From IMG/VR virus record IMGVR_UViG_3300044822_000103, positions 1 through 44,335 of that record: a stretch of 44,335 bases of DNA, one strand, 5' to 3'. The stretch's first letter is position 1. Each line of letters starts with the position of its first letter. Both the position numbers and the translations under genes were made by a program. Below the pieces are notes generated by a model, which saw nothing but the letters and a program-made list of their open reading frames with translations, ran no database searches and had not been told where the DNA came from. This document shows positions 31,448-38,260 of this stretch, piece by piece. The DNA comes from a virus.

Positions 31448-31888
31448 ATGGCCCGTCTCTACCTCACCAAGACCCTGACCGGCTTTTCCCCCGCGGATGA
31501 GCCGAGTCAGGAGGTGTGGCGGAAATTCAAACTAGGGGAAGCGTACCGGGCGGATGTGGTGAAGCCGCGTTCGTATCAGCACCACAAAATGGCGTTTGCG
31601 CTGCTGAACCTGACGTTTATGAACCAGGATCAGTACGAGCACTTCGAGCCGTTCAGGAAAGCCGTCGCCCTTGCCGCGGGCCACACGGAGGAGCTCGTCA
31701 CGGTCGAGGGGGAAATTCTGCTCCTGCCGAAATCCTTGAGTTACGACGCCCTCGATGAGATCGAATTCACGCGCGTGTTCGCTTCCATGATGACGGTGTG
31801 TGCGCGCTTACTCCATGGGATGGGGCTCGAGGAGCTCGAGGCGGAAGTCTCGAAGTATTGCGATGAGCATTATGGGGTGGCGGCGTGA
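31448..31888 (+). CDS. DUF1367 family protein
   Basis: 146 aa from ATG 31448. Begins MARLYLTKTLTGFSPADEPS and has RSYQHHKMAFALLNLTFMNQ, typical of DUF1367 phage proteins near NinB/NinG-type genes. They are thought to take part in recombination or replication, but no activity is established. GTGA overlap with the following small gene. Confidence 0.82.
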   Translation: MARLYLTKTLTGFSPADEPSQEVWRKFKLGEAYRADVVKPRSYQHHKMAFALLNLTFMNQDQYEHFEPFRKAVALAAGHTEELVTVEGEILLLPKSLSYDALDEIEFTRVFASMMTVCARLLHGMGLEELEAEVSKYCDEHYGVAA

Positions 31889-32058
31889 CCCCCGAAAAAG
31901 CCGTGCTCTACGAGGTCCGGGAGGCGATCGACAATCTCCCCGAAGATGACCGCATCAAGGTGCAGGCGATTGCGATGACCTTACGGAACATCTTGCGGGA
32001 CAACTGGCATGCGGAGATGGCCTATGCCCTGGTGGGTGCGGAGGAGGCGGCGAAGTGA
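31885..32058 (+). CDS. Small helical hypothetical protein
   Basis: 57 aa, GTG start, both ends overlapping neighbours (GTGA). It reads MTPEKAVLYEVREAIDNLPE with a helical remainder (IKVQAIAMTLRNILRDN). It lies between DUF1367 and the Ref-like nuclease, so probably part of the recombination operon. No recognised family. Confidence 0.75.
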   Translation: MTPEKAVLYEVREAIDNLPEDDRIKVQAIAMTLRNILRDNWHAEMAYALVGAEEAAK

Positions 32059-32405
32059 GCAGCAAAGCCGACAAACTGCGCTTTGAGAAATTGCGCGAAT
32101 TGGGCTGCATCGCCTGCCGCATCGCGTTGAAGCCGTCCCCTTGCGGACACACGGAAATTCACCATTTGGTCGACAAGGGCAACCGCAAGTCATCCGGCGG
32201 ACACGCAGCAACTATCCCCTTAGGCCGATGGCATCACCAGGGGATACCGTTCATTGACCGGACGGCGGGTTACATGCGCGCGAATTTCGGGCCATCGATG
32301 CGGTTGCAAAAGAGGGAGTTTACGCAAACGTATGGCACGCAGAGAGAGTTGCTTGCGAGGGTGAATGTGGCGATTGGGCTACCAACGAGAGGACTAGGAT
32401 TATGA
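32055..32405 (+). CDS. Ref-like HNH nuclease
   Basis: 116 aa. Features of the RecA-dependent nuclease Ref / DUF968-type HNH group: ELGCIACR, a Cys/His set in PCGHTEIHHLVDKG, then AATIPLGRWHHQGIPF with the HH pair. Ref of phage P1 cuts DNA at RecA-bound D-loops. Family call is by the metal-binding pattern; substrate here is inferred. Overlaps the next gene by ATGA. Confidence 0.82.
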   Translation: MSSKADKLRFEKLRELGCIACRIALKPSPCGHTEIHHLVDKGNRKSSGGHAATIPLGRWHHQGIPFIDRTAGYMRANFGPSMRLQKREFTQTYGTQRELLARVNVAIGLPTRGLGL

Positions 32406-33265
32406 GTCAAGTGAGCGACGCTGGCCTTAGAGGCGTAGATAAGATTGCCCTATATGGTTGGACGACCAAGAACGAACCGGGGACGCTCGTATTCGTCCAC
32501 AAGGGAAGTCTAGCCGTTGATCAGACCTATCAACGTAAAATGAATGACAGCAAGCGGCTCCGAATAGCATCAGCGTTCAACTGGGCTGCGTTCGGCGTCC
32601 TCATAGTGGCGCGCCGGCCAGATGGCTCGTTGTGGGTTATCGACGGCCAGCACCGGCTAGCCGCTGCTCAATCAAGAAGCGATATCGAGATGGTCCCGGT
32701 AATCATTTTCGACTTTAAGGGTGAAGTCGCCGACGAAGCGACGGACTTCCTGATCGCTAACCGTGACCGACGTCCGCTCGATGGCATTGAGTCTTTCCGC
32801 GCGCTGCTCGTATCCGGCGATCCTATTGCGGTACAGGTAAACGAAATGCTGGAGCGAAGTGGGAAGGTGATCGCCAAGAACGCTCATACCGCCAACTCGA
32901 TCAGGTGTGTAAGGGCGCTCACCTATTGCATGACAAAGGACGCTCGGACCATGCGTGCTATATGGCCGCTGATCGTTGAACTTGCGGGGGAGGCTGTCAT
33001 TGACATGCGACTTGTGTTTGGCATGTTTGAGCTGGAGCGCCGTCTCATCGATGCCCAGGACAATCCACGCTCTCTCACAGAGAAGGACCACCAGAGCAAG
33101 CTCATTGTTAGGGGCCACGCGGCCGTCACGGAAGCGATTGGCAAGGCGGCGGCGTATTACAACAAGGGAGGTCAGGTGGTGTACGCGAAGGGCATCTTGA
33201 ACTTACTGAACCACGGTAAGAAAAACAAGCTGCGGATTCGAGGAGACGCCGAGCCCGTCGAATGA
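32402..33265 (+). CDS. DGQHR / ParB-like domain protein
   Basis: 287 aa. The signature VIDGQHRLAAAQ followed by VPVIIFDFKG is the ParB-Srx/DGQHR fold core; later FLIANRDRRPLDGIESF. DGQHR domains occur in DndB-type regulators and several phage proteins. The rest is helical. Codon choice differs from neighbours (more ATA, AGG, CTA/TTA and a lower GC feel), which suggests recent acquisition. Role in this phage unknown; could be DNA binding, partition-like or defence/counter-defence. Confidence 0.7.
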   Translation: MSQVSDAGLRGVDKIALYGWTTKNEPGTLVFVHKGSLAVDQTYQRKMNDSKRLRIASAFNWAAFGVLIVARRPDGSLWVIDGQHRLAAAQSRSDIEMVPVIIFDFKGEVADEATDFLIANRDRRPLDGIESFRALLVSGDPIAVQVNEMLERSGKVIAKNAHTANSIRCVRALTYCMTKDARTMRAIWPLIVELAGEAVIDMRLVFGMFELERRLIDAQDNPRSLTEKDHQSKLIVRGHAAVTEAIGKAAAYYNKGGQVVYAKGILNLLNHGKKNKLRIRGDAEPVE

Positions 33266-33281
33266 TCGAGACGATCGAACA

Positions 33282-33533
33282 ATGAAATGCTCCACCGTGA
33301 AAGTCGCTGGCTTAACCGCAATCGTCTGCGGCAGAGATCGCATCTATCACTGCGTCGTGTGTGGGAGTCCTGCAGGGAAACTTTGCGACTGGAAGCTAGG
33401 CCCGAAACGCACCTGTGACCGCCCGATCTGTGATGTGCACGCAACCTCGCCCGCGCCGGGGAAGGATCTGTGCCTCTCGCACGCGACGATGTGGGCCGCG
33501 CATCCCAAGAATCCTGGGAGAGCCCGTGGCTGA
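33282..33533 (+). CDS. Cys-rich hypothetical protein, probable zinc-binding
   Basis: 83 aa. Contains YHCVVCGSPAGKLCDWK and KRTCDRPICDVHATS, a C-x2-C plus C-x4-C-x2-H arrangement likely to bind one or two zinc ions. Short distance after the DGQHR gene. Function unknown. Confidence 0.68.
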   Translation: MKCSTVKVAGLTAIVCGRDRIYHCVVCGSPAGKLCDWKLGPKRTCDRPICDVHATSPAPGKDLCLSHATMWAAHPKNPGRARG

Positions 33534-33557
33534 GATCAGGTCGCCGGGGGGGGTAGC

Positions 33558-33740
33558 GTGTCCGTCGAGGAAGGACATTACGTGCCCACGGCCCAAAAAC
33601 ACTACGTGTATCCGCGCTGGGTGCTCGCCGTGAGCGAAACGCACGTCTATTACTCGCAGCACGGCGAGGCGCACTTTTTCTGCCGCATCGAGACGTTTCG
33701 CGAGTGGGTGAAACGAGCGAAGGCGAGGAAGCTGCCGTGA
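33558..33740 (+). CDS. Small hypothetical protein
   Basis: 60 aa from GTG 33558, preceded by a G-run. Sequence such as HYVYPRWVLAVSETHVYYSQ then FFCRIETFREWVKRAKA, a small alpha/beta protein. Overlaps the following gene by GTGA. No family recognised. Confidence 0.65.
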   Translation: MSVEEGHYVPTAQKHYVYPRWVLAVSETHVYYSQHGEAHFFCRIETFREWVKRAKARKLP

Positions 33741-34153
33741 CCTACGCCGCCGACTCCAAAGTCCCCGTCTCGCGCAGTCGCGAACACATCGAGCGCATCT
33801 TGAAACGCTATGGGGCCACGGGCTTTGCCTTTGCGATGGAACCGGAGCGGGCGATGATCGGCTTTCAAACGGATGAACGGCGTATCCGCTTCGTCCTGCC
33901 GATTCCGCGCGGGCAACTCTCGCAAAAAGACTTCGAGCAGAAAGAGCGAAGCCGCTGGCGGGCATTGCTCTTGTCGATCACCGCGAAACTGGAGGCGGTC
34001 GAATCGGGCATCGAGACGTTCGACTCCGCGTTCATGTCGCACATCGTCATGCCGAACGGCCAGACCATGGCGGAGCATTCGCTGCCCTACATCAAGCAAG
34101 CCTATGCCACCGGCAAGATGCCGCCCTTGCTCAATTTCGACGGTGGAGCATGA
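33737..34153 (+). CDS. Conserved hypothetical phage protein
   Basis: 138 aa from GTG 33737 (overlap with upstream stop favours this start). It has YGATGFAFAMEPERAMIGFQ, IRFVLPIPRG and a C-terminal TMAEHSLPYIKQAYATG. This looks like a family found in phage early regions whose role is unknown. The core is alpha/beta. Confidence 0.75.
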   Translation: MTYAADSKVPVSRSREHIERILKRYGATGFAFAMEPERAMIGFQTDERRIRFVLPIPRGQLSQKDFEQKERSRWRALLLSITAKLEAVESGIETFDSAFMSHIVMPNGQTMAEHSLPYIKQAYATGKMPPLLNFDGGA

Positions 34154-34154
34154 G

Positions 34155-34343
34155 ATGCGCTGGCCCTGGACCAAAAAGCCAAAGCCCCTGGCCATCCCGC
34201 CCTACGCCCCGCCCGTGCAACCACAGCAGAAGCGTTGCGACAGTGGCATCGAGGTCCAGGAGCACGACACCTCCCAGATGACCCAGACCGGTATTCACCG
34301 GGCGTGGCGAAAGATGACCGGCAAGGACGACAAAGGAGATTGA
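34155..34343 (+). CDS. Small proline/lysine-rich hypothetical protein
   Basis: 62 aa from ATG 34155. Starts MRWPWTKKPKPLAIPPYAPP, ends with GIHRAWRKMTGKDDKGD. Probably unstructured at the start. Ends just before a strong AAAGGAG site for the next gene. Function unknown. Confidence 0.65.
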   Translation: MRWPWTKKPKPLAIPPYAPPVQPQQKRCDSGIEVQEHDTSQMTQTGIHRAWRKMTGKDDKGD

Positions 34344-34345
34344 CC

Positions 34346-34507
34346 ATGCACATTACCTACACATCCCCGCACGGGATTTTGCTGATCTTGGCGTTCATCT
34401 TCGCCCTTCTCGCGATCATCCCCTGGAGATCCCCGGCTCCCGCGGTCCCCTGGGCTGGCCTCTCCTGGCTGTTCTTTGTGGCGGCGTTTATTTTCTTTGG
34501 GGCGTGA
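34346..34507 (+). CDS. 53-aa membrane protein, two spans
   Basis: Two hydrophobic segments: GILLILAFIFALLAIIPW and WAGLSWLFFVAAFIFFGA. AAAGGAG nine bases upstream of the ATG. Small hairpin membrane protein in the early region, possibly exclusion or envelope-directed; not recognised. Confidence 0.72.
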   Translation: MHITYTSPHGILLILAFIFALLAIIPWRSPAPAVPWAGLSWLFFVAAFIFFGA

Positions 34508-34698
34508 GCGTGACGGAAGCGCAGCGCCGCGAGGCGAACGCCCGCAAGCAAGTGGATGCGCGACTTGAGGCGGCCTATCGGCGGTTGCATGAGGCTAACC
34601 AGGAACTGTGCGACGCGGAGCGCGAGTACCGATTGGCGCGCGAGGCGTTCGCCCGGGAGCGCGATACTTTTGGACCGGGAGAAGGTGAGCATCAATAA
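34504..34698 (+). CDS. Small coiled-coil protein
   Basis: 64 aa, GTG overlap with the previous stop. Nearly all helix: AQRREANARKQVDARLEAAY, EANQELCDAEREYRLARE. Ends in FGPGEGEHQ, one of several related C-termini produced by a repeated gene-junction motif in this array. Function unknown. Confidence 0.65.
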   Translation: MSVTEAQRREANARKQVDARLEAAYRRLHEANQELCDAEREYRLAREAFARERDTFGPGEGEHQ

Positions 34699-34724
34699 CC
34701 ACGGGACGATCCCGTAAGGAGACG

Positions 34725-34895
34725 ATGATGGAAGATTCTAAGGAACGACTCGCCATGTCGGTGGAAGAACTGCAGCGGATGAACGCAATGGATAACGCCG
34801 TCCGGCACCGGCTCAAAGAGGAGAGCCCCGAGCAGGTAGTCCAAGCCGCGCAGAAGTACCTTGATTTTCTGCAAGGCAAAAGATCGGGAGGCTGA
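34725..34895 (+). CDS. Small helical protein
   Basis: 56 aa from ATG 34725 (or 34728), with TAAGGAG upstream. It reads MMEDSKERLAMSVEELQRMN, then VVQAAQKYLDFLQGK. Not recognised. The stop lies in a GGAGGCTGAGCATG junction that also starts the next gene. Confidence 0.65.
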   Translation: MMEDSKERLAMSVEELQRMNAMDNAVRHRLKEESPEQVVQAAQKYLDFLQGKRSGG

Positions 34896-34897
34896 GC

Positions 34898-35146
34898 ATG
34901 GCTGAATACACGACGACCGACGACTACGCGCGCTCGTATTCGGACAGCGATGACTATGTGCGCCGGTATCTGGCGCTCGATGTGCTCAAGGCGCGCGCCC
35001 GCATCCGCGAGCTTGAGGCGGCGCTGGCTAAAGAGAAAGGTGGATGGGATGCGTTCTACAAACTGCGCAAGTCTGTGGGCGAGAACCGGTATCCCGGCAT
35101 GACTGCCGAAGTGACAACCCAGGACCGGGGAGCAGAGCATGAGTAG
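34898..35146 (+). CDS. Small helical protein with RIRELEAALA motif
   Basis: 82 aa. Acidic Tyr-rich N-terminus (DDYARSYSDSDDYVRRY), then helix RARIRELEAALAKEKG. A 29-bp segment (35000-35028) coding RIRELEAAL is identical in 35608-35943. Ends TTQDRGAEHE, again from the shared junction motif. Function unknown. Confidence 0.68.
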   Translation: MAEYTTTDDYARSYSDSDDYVRRYLALDVLKARARIRELEAALAKEKGGWDAFYKLRKSVGENRYPGMTAEVTTQDRGAEHE

Positions 35147-35333
35147 GCCAGTAAGCAGCCGCAAAGGCGGCCACAATCGCGAGCCGTCGCAAGTAGTAAA
35201 ACGGCCAGACCCGCCAGCGGCAATGCGACGAAGGTGCCGACACGAGCGCACATCACCCGGCGCGGGCTACAACCGATGGTGTGACGACTGCGGCGGCATG
35301 TTGCCCACGGACCGGGGAGATGAGCATGTGTAG
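35139..35333 (+). CDS. Small Cys/Arg-rich hypothetical protein
   Basis: 64 aa, overlapping the upstream gene. Basic start (SRPVSSRKGGHNREPSQVVK), then CRHERTSP and WCDDCGGMLPTD, a possible zinc-knuckle-type C/H set. Ends TDRGDEHV. Function unknown. Confidence 0.6.
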   Translation: MSRPVSSRKGGHNREPSQVVKRPDPPAAMRRRCRHERTSPGAGYNRWCDDCGGMLPTDRGDEHV

Positions 35334-35433
35334 CGGATGGGAATGGTGGCATGCCGTGTTCCTTGGCTTGTTGGTCGGCTTGGCATGGTCATGGCTCTGT
35401 AGGAAGGCGTTTCCGGCGGACCCGGGAAGGTGA
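35326..35433 (+). CDS. 35-aa membrane peptide
   Basis: MCSGWEWWHAVFLGLLVGLA then WSWLCRKAFPADPGR: one Trp-rich span. It starts in the GGGGAGATGAGCATG junction and stops at the next GGTGAGCATG. The coding potential is modest because of size, but the frame and junction pattern support it. Confidence 0.5.
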   Translation: MCSGWEWWHAVFLGLLVGLAWSWLCRKAFPADPGR

Positions 35434-35435
35434 GC

Positions 35436-35615
35436 ATGAATAAGACGTACACGGTGAAAGACGGCGACACGCTCTGGGCCATCGCCAAGCGCGAATTAGG
35501 CAGTCCGTTCGCGTGGCCGGACCTCTGGGGTGTCAACCGGGAGCAGATTCGCAACCCGGATTTGATCTATCCCGATCAGGTGCTCCGCCTGCCGACGAAG
35601 GAAAGGCATGGGTAG
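35436..35615 (+). CDS. Stand-alone LysM domain protein
   Basis: 59 aa, ATG after GGGAAGGTGAGC. Essentially one LysM motif: TYTVKDGDTLWAIAKRELGS, then WPDLWGVNREQIRNPDLIYP and QVLRLP. LysM binds peptidoglycan or chitin; here there is no enzyme domain, signal peptide or membrane anchor. In the cytoplasm it would need release or another role. Confidence 0.85.
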   Translation: MNKTYTVKDGDTLWAIAKRELGSPFAWPDLWGVNREQIRNPDLIYPDQVLRLPTKERHG

Positions 35616-35943
35616 CTCTGAAGTGCGCCGGTTTGAGCTATCGGCCTGGAATGCCATCGTAGGGTTAGGCACTGGTGAGCGATTCGTCCGAGCATCCGAC
35701 TACGACGCCCTTGCCGCCGAGCTTGCCAGTCAAGTCGCATGGAAGGAGCGCTACATGCGCGAGGTCTTGGAGGCGGCCGAACGCATCCGCGAGCTTGAGG
35801 CGGCGCTGGCGAGAGCCAAGGAACTTGTCTACAGGCCGTTCCCAATGCCCTTGGTAATAGACACCTACACGACGTTTTACGTCGAGTGGTGCACCGACCG
35901 CGAACGTATTTTCGCAACTGTGGACCGGACAGGTGAGCCATGA
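35608..35943 (+). CDS. Hypothetical protein with DYDAL and RIRELEAALA motifs
   Basis: 111 aa. Pattern RFVRASDYDALAAELASQ then helix RIRELEAALARAKELV. The ASDYDAL motif recurs as ASAYDAL in the next gene, and the helix is shared with 34898-35146 at DNA level. Ends VDRTGEP. Function unknown. Confidence 0.68.
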   Translation: MGSSEVRRFELSAWNAIVGLGTGERFVRASDYDALAAELASQVAWKERYMREVLEAAERIRELEAALARAKELVYRPFPMPLVIDTYTTFYVEWCTDRERIFATVDRTGEP

Positions 35944-36362
35944 ACGTTCAGCGGTGGAAGATTCAGACCGGCGGCAAAGAGTTTATTCCTGACGGCGAAT
36001 ACGTTGAAGCCTCGGCCTACGATGCCTTGTTGGACGACGTGCGCTGCCCCAGGGCAGCCGAGTGGAAGTATCTGGACGATGGCGTGACGCTGATGAGAGC
36101 GGCGCTGGCAGCGATCCCCGAACGGTATCGCGACGGTGATCCGAACCAGTTGCACTACGCGATCAAGGAATGGCTGGAGCGGCCCGCTCGCGCCGCGCTA
36201 CCGTGCTTTTGCGAGGTGTCCGAAGTGTCAGCCGACTGCCCGCTTCATGGCTCACCTTCACGCCCCGAAATTCCGCAGGTACAGCTTTTTGCCGAGGGCC
36301 GCTGCCCGAACATGATGCACAAGCGGTACGCGATGCTGAACTGCACCGAATGCTCGCCGTGA
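35940..36362 (+). CDS. Hypothetical protein with Cys/His C-terminus
   Basis: 140 aa. N-terminus EYVEASAYDALLDDVRCP resembles the preceding gene; C-terminal CFCEVSEVSADCPLHG and RCPNMMHKRYAMLNCTECSP hold many Cys/His residues, likely zinc-binding. ATGA overlap on both sides. Function unknown. Confidence 0.65.
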   Translation: MNVQRWKIQTGGKEFIPDGEYVEASAYDALLDDVRCPRAAEWKYLDDGVTLMRAALAAIPERYRDGDPNQLHYAIKEWLERPARAALPCFCEVSEVSADCPLHGSPSRPEIPQVQLFAEGRCPNMMHKRYAMLNCTECSP

Positions 36363-36622
36363 TGCGCAAGAGCGAAATAGCCTGCTACGTGCTCGCGTCC
36401 GAGATCGAGGTATTGCACGCGCGAGACTTGGCTCGCAGGCAAGGTCGGGGCCGCTCCCGGCAGTCGTGGCAAGACCTGTACGACCCGCACGCCGCGACCG
36501 AATTGGGGAGCCTGATTTACAACCGCCTATGCTCACCTTCACGCGATAAAAACCTGAGCACCGGCCCCGCTTTGAGTGACACAGCTGTTCCCATGCTCAG
36601 CTCCAAGACCGATTTCAAATAA
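36362..36622 (+). CDS. Hypothetical small protein
   Basis: 86 aa from ATG 36362 (TGATG with the upstream stop). It begins MRKSEIACYVLASEIEVLHA, then QSWQDLYDPHAATELGSLIY. The C-terminal third is low-complexity. An inverse copy of the GCGTGAAGGTGAGC motif lies inside (36531-36544). Not recognised. Confidence 0.55.
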   Translation: MRKSEIACYVLASEIEVLHARDLARRQGRGRSRQSWQDLYDPHAATELGSLIYNRLCSPSRDKNLSTGPALSDTAVPMLSSKTDFK

Positions 36623-36634
36623 GGGGAAATACCG

Positions 36635-36784
36635 ATGGGCCTGATTCTCTTGATTGTCCTGATCGTATTTCTGTTCGGCGGCGGGCAGTTCTACGGCGGG
36701 GGTCAATACCGCACCTGGGGCTTTAGCGGCGGCGGGCTCTTGATCTTGATCTTGCTCATTTTGCTCTTGACGGGGCAGCTCTGA
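36635..36784 (+). CDS. DUF3309-like small membrane protein
   Basis: 49 aa. LILLIVLIVFLFGGGQFYGG, RTWGFSGGGLLILILLILL: two hydrophobic stretches flanking a Gly-rich segment. This is the layout of DUF3309 proteins, widespread in proteobacteria and phages, with no known activity. AAGGGGAAAT upstream. Confidence 0.75.
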   Translation: MGLILLIVLIVFLFGGGQFYGGGQYRTWGFSGGGLLILILLILLLTGQL

Positions 36785-36786
36785 GC

Positions 36787-37005
36787 ATGGGCAATAACCG
36801 CCACTCGACCGCCCTTTTCCAATGTGTGCGCTGTGGCCGGCGCTATCAAGCGGTGACGCGCACGGCGGTCTATAAATGCCGCTGCGGCGGCTCACCGATG
36901 GCCATTCAAACCCCGCAGGGTGAAGCGGCGTTAACCCATGGGTTGCCGTGTACGAGGGCGGATGGACGCGAAAGCCCTGCACCTATCTCGAACCGGGAGG
37001 GATGA
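36787..37005 (+). CDS. Zinc-ribbon-like small protein
   Basis: 72 aa. FQCVRCGRRYQAVTRTAVYK then CRCGG forms a C-x2-C...C-x1-C zinc ribbon. The C-terminus is Pro/Arg/Ser-rich. Short spacing (2 bases) after the DUF3309-like gene. Function unknown. Confidence 0.7.
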   Translation: MGNNRHSTALFQCVRCGRRYQAVTRTAVYKCRCGGSPMAIQTPQGEAALTHGLPCTRADGRESPAPISNREG

Positions 37006-37008
37006 GGT

Positions 37009-37212
37009 ATGGCGTTCGGACCTGGCAAGTACGATCCAGAATGCACCGAAATACGGGCGCGGCTGAAAGCGCACGGCGTGCTGCTTATGGTGTTCAGTGG
37101 CGATCGCGGCAGCGGCTTCGCGGCGCAGCTCACGCCCGAGATGACCATGAATCTACCCAAAATCTTGCGCGGCATTGCCGATGAAATCGAGCGCAGCGGA
37201 ATCGACGCGTGA
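37009..37212 (+). CDS. Small conserved hypothetical phage protein
   Basis: 67 aa with GGGAGGGATGAGGT before the ATG. Pattern FGPGKYDPECTEIRARLKAH, then MVFSGDRGSGFAAQLTPEMT and LPKILRGIADEIE. This GKYD...G..GSGF family is frequent in phage early regions; role unknown. Confidence 0.78.
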   Translation: MAFGPGKYDPECTEIRARLKAHGVLLMVFSGDRGSGFAAQLTPEMTMNLPKILRGIADEIERSGIDA

Positions 37213-37355
37213 AACTCCTCTGCCTCTTCTTCCACCGCTGGCAGTGCGTTGCCTCCCGCAGCTTAGGGGGCGGGATGGAGCACCGGACCTATCGCTGTGC
37301 GCGCTGTGGCCGGTCGAGCTTTCGGCGGGTGAAGCTCGAGGGGGTGCGGCTGTGA
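37209..37355 (+). CDS. Small zinc-binding protein (DUF1660-like)
   Basis: 48 aa, GTG overlapping the upstream stop. Reads MKLLCLFFHRWQCVASRSLG, then YRCARCGRSSF; the LLC..FHRW...C..CG pattern is like DUF1660 prophage proteins. Probably binds one zinc. Function unknown. Confidence 0.65.
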   Translation: MKLLCLFFHRWQCVASRSLGGGMEHRTYRCARCGRSSFRRVKLEGVRL

Positions 37356-37594
37356 ATTCGGACCTTGATGCCCTCATGACGAGCGATCTCGCGGCCCGCA
37401 TGGGCACTGTTCTCGAGGGCAAACCGTCAGAAGTCCAGGGCGCGGTCTTGGCTCAACTCCTAGGCGCATATGTCGCGGCGCACTCCCAATTCGGCGACGA
37501 GGCGGTTGAGCAGCTGCTTGGGAGGTTCATCGAGCTCGTGCGCGCGCTCGTGCCGGTGTACGCGGAGCGGTTCAAGTCGAGGGTCGGGCATTGA
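37352..37594 (+). CDS. Helical hypothetical protein
   Basis: 80 aa from GTG 37352 (GTGA overlap). Helical throughout: SEVQGAVLAQLLGAYVAAHS, then QLLGRFIELVRALVPVY. Small phage proteins of this kind are common near immunity and small-gene arrays. Function unknown. Confidence 0.65.
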   Translation: MNSDLDALMTSDLAARMGTVLEGKPSEVQGAVLAQLLGAYVAAHSQFGDEAVEQLLGRFIELVRALVPVYAERFKSRVGH

Positions 37595-37824
37595 TCCGCC
37601 TGATCGCCATGGCCCTTTTGGTCGGCTCCATCTCGAGTGCGCTCGTGAGCCTTGCGTGCTGGCTGGGGGATGTGCCGCCGGTGGGGCATGAGGTCATGGG
37701 CGCGCTCTGCGGCTGTCAAGCCGGGCGGGTGGCGTTTGCGTGGTGGGTGAGGCGGGAGAGGCGGCAAAGGAATGCCCTGAAGCGGCAAAGGAATGCTCTC
37801 AAGCGGTATCGGAGGGAGCGGTGA
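37591..37824 (+). CDS. Small membrane protein with basic repeat tail
   Basis: 77 aa from TTG 37591 (TTGA overlap). One span (LIAMALLVGSISSALVSLAC), then basic tail with a near-perfect 21-bp tandem repeat (37759-37800) coding RQRNALK twice. Repeat number may vary between strains. Not recognised. Confidence 0.55.
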   Translation: MIRLIAMALLVGSISSALVSLACWLGDVPPVGHEVMGALCGCQAGRVAFAWWVRRERRQRNALKRQRNALKRYRRER

Positions 37825-37892
37825 GGCGAGAGTGTGCCTTGGCAAGGCCGATTCTGGCGAGCGGTGGGCGCGTTCCAGCCGAGATCGATGGT

Positions 37893-37904
37893 ACCCCTTG
37901 GGGT
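37893..37904. repeat. Palindrome ACCCCTTGGGGT before xis
   Basis: 12-bp perfect palindrome in the 145-bp gap between the small-gene array and the excisionase. It could be a terminator element or a regulator site for xis/int. No other gene is convincing in 37825-37969. Confidence 0.45.
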
Positions 37905-37969
37905 GGGGAAGGCCCCCCGGGCTTATCCTCGCGCGGCATGGGGGCGGATGCGCCCTATGGGGTTTGCCG

Positions 37970-38260
37970 ATGAAATGGGTGACGATCAAGAAGGCCGCGG
38001 AGCTCTCCGGGTATACCGAGAAGGCGATCGAGGCGAAACGGGCGGACGGGGTGTGGCTCGAGGGCATTGTCTGGATCAAAGCCCCCGATGGCCGTATTCT
38101 CATTTCAACAGAGGGGATAGACCAATGGGCCGAGGGACGGGTGTGCGCGCCGCAAGCGCCTCATCGATTGCAATCAGCTTCGAGTACAAGGGCGTCCGCT
38201 GCCGCGAAAAGCTCAAGCTCCCGCCAAACCCCGCCAACCTCCGGTACGCCGCCGGATTGA
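37970..38260 (+). CDS. Excisionase (AlpA/Xis-like)
   Basis: 96 aa from ATG 37970. The first ~55 residues match phage excisionase/HTH_17-type DNA-binding: VTIKKAAELSGYTEKAIEAK, then GVWLEGIVWIKAPDGRILIS. It directs excision together with Int. The last ~44 residues overlap the integrase start in another frame and look non-conserved. Confidence 0.82.
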   Translation: MKWVTIKKAAELSGYTEKAIEAKRADGVWLEGIVWIKAPDGRILISTEGIDQWAEGRVCAPQAPHRLQSASSTRASAAAKSSSSRQTPPTSGTPPD

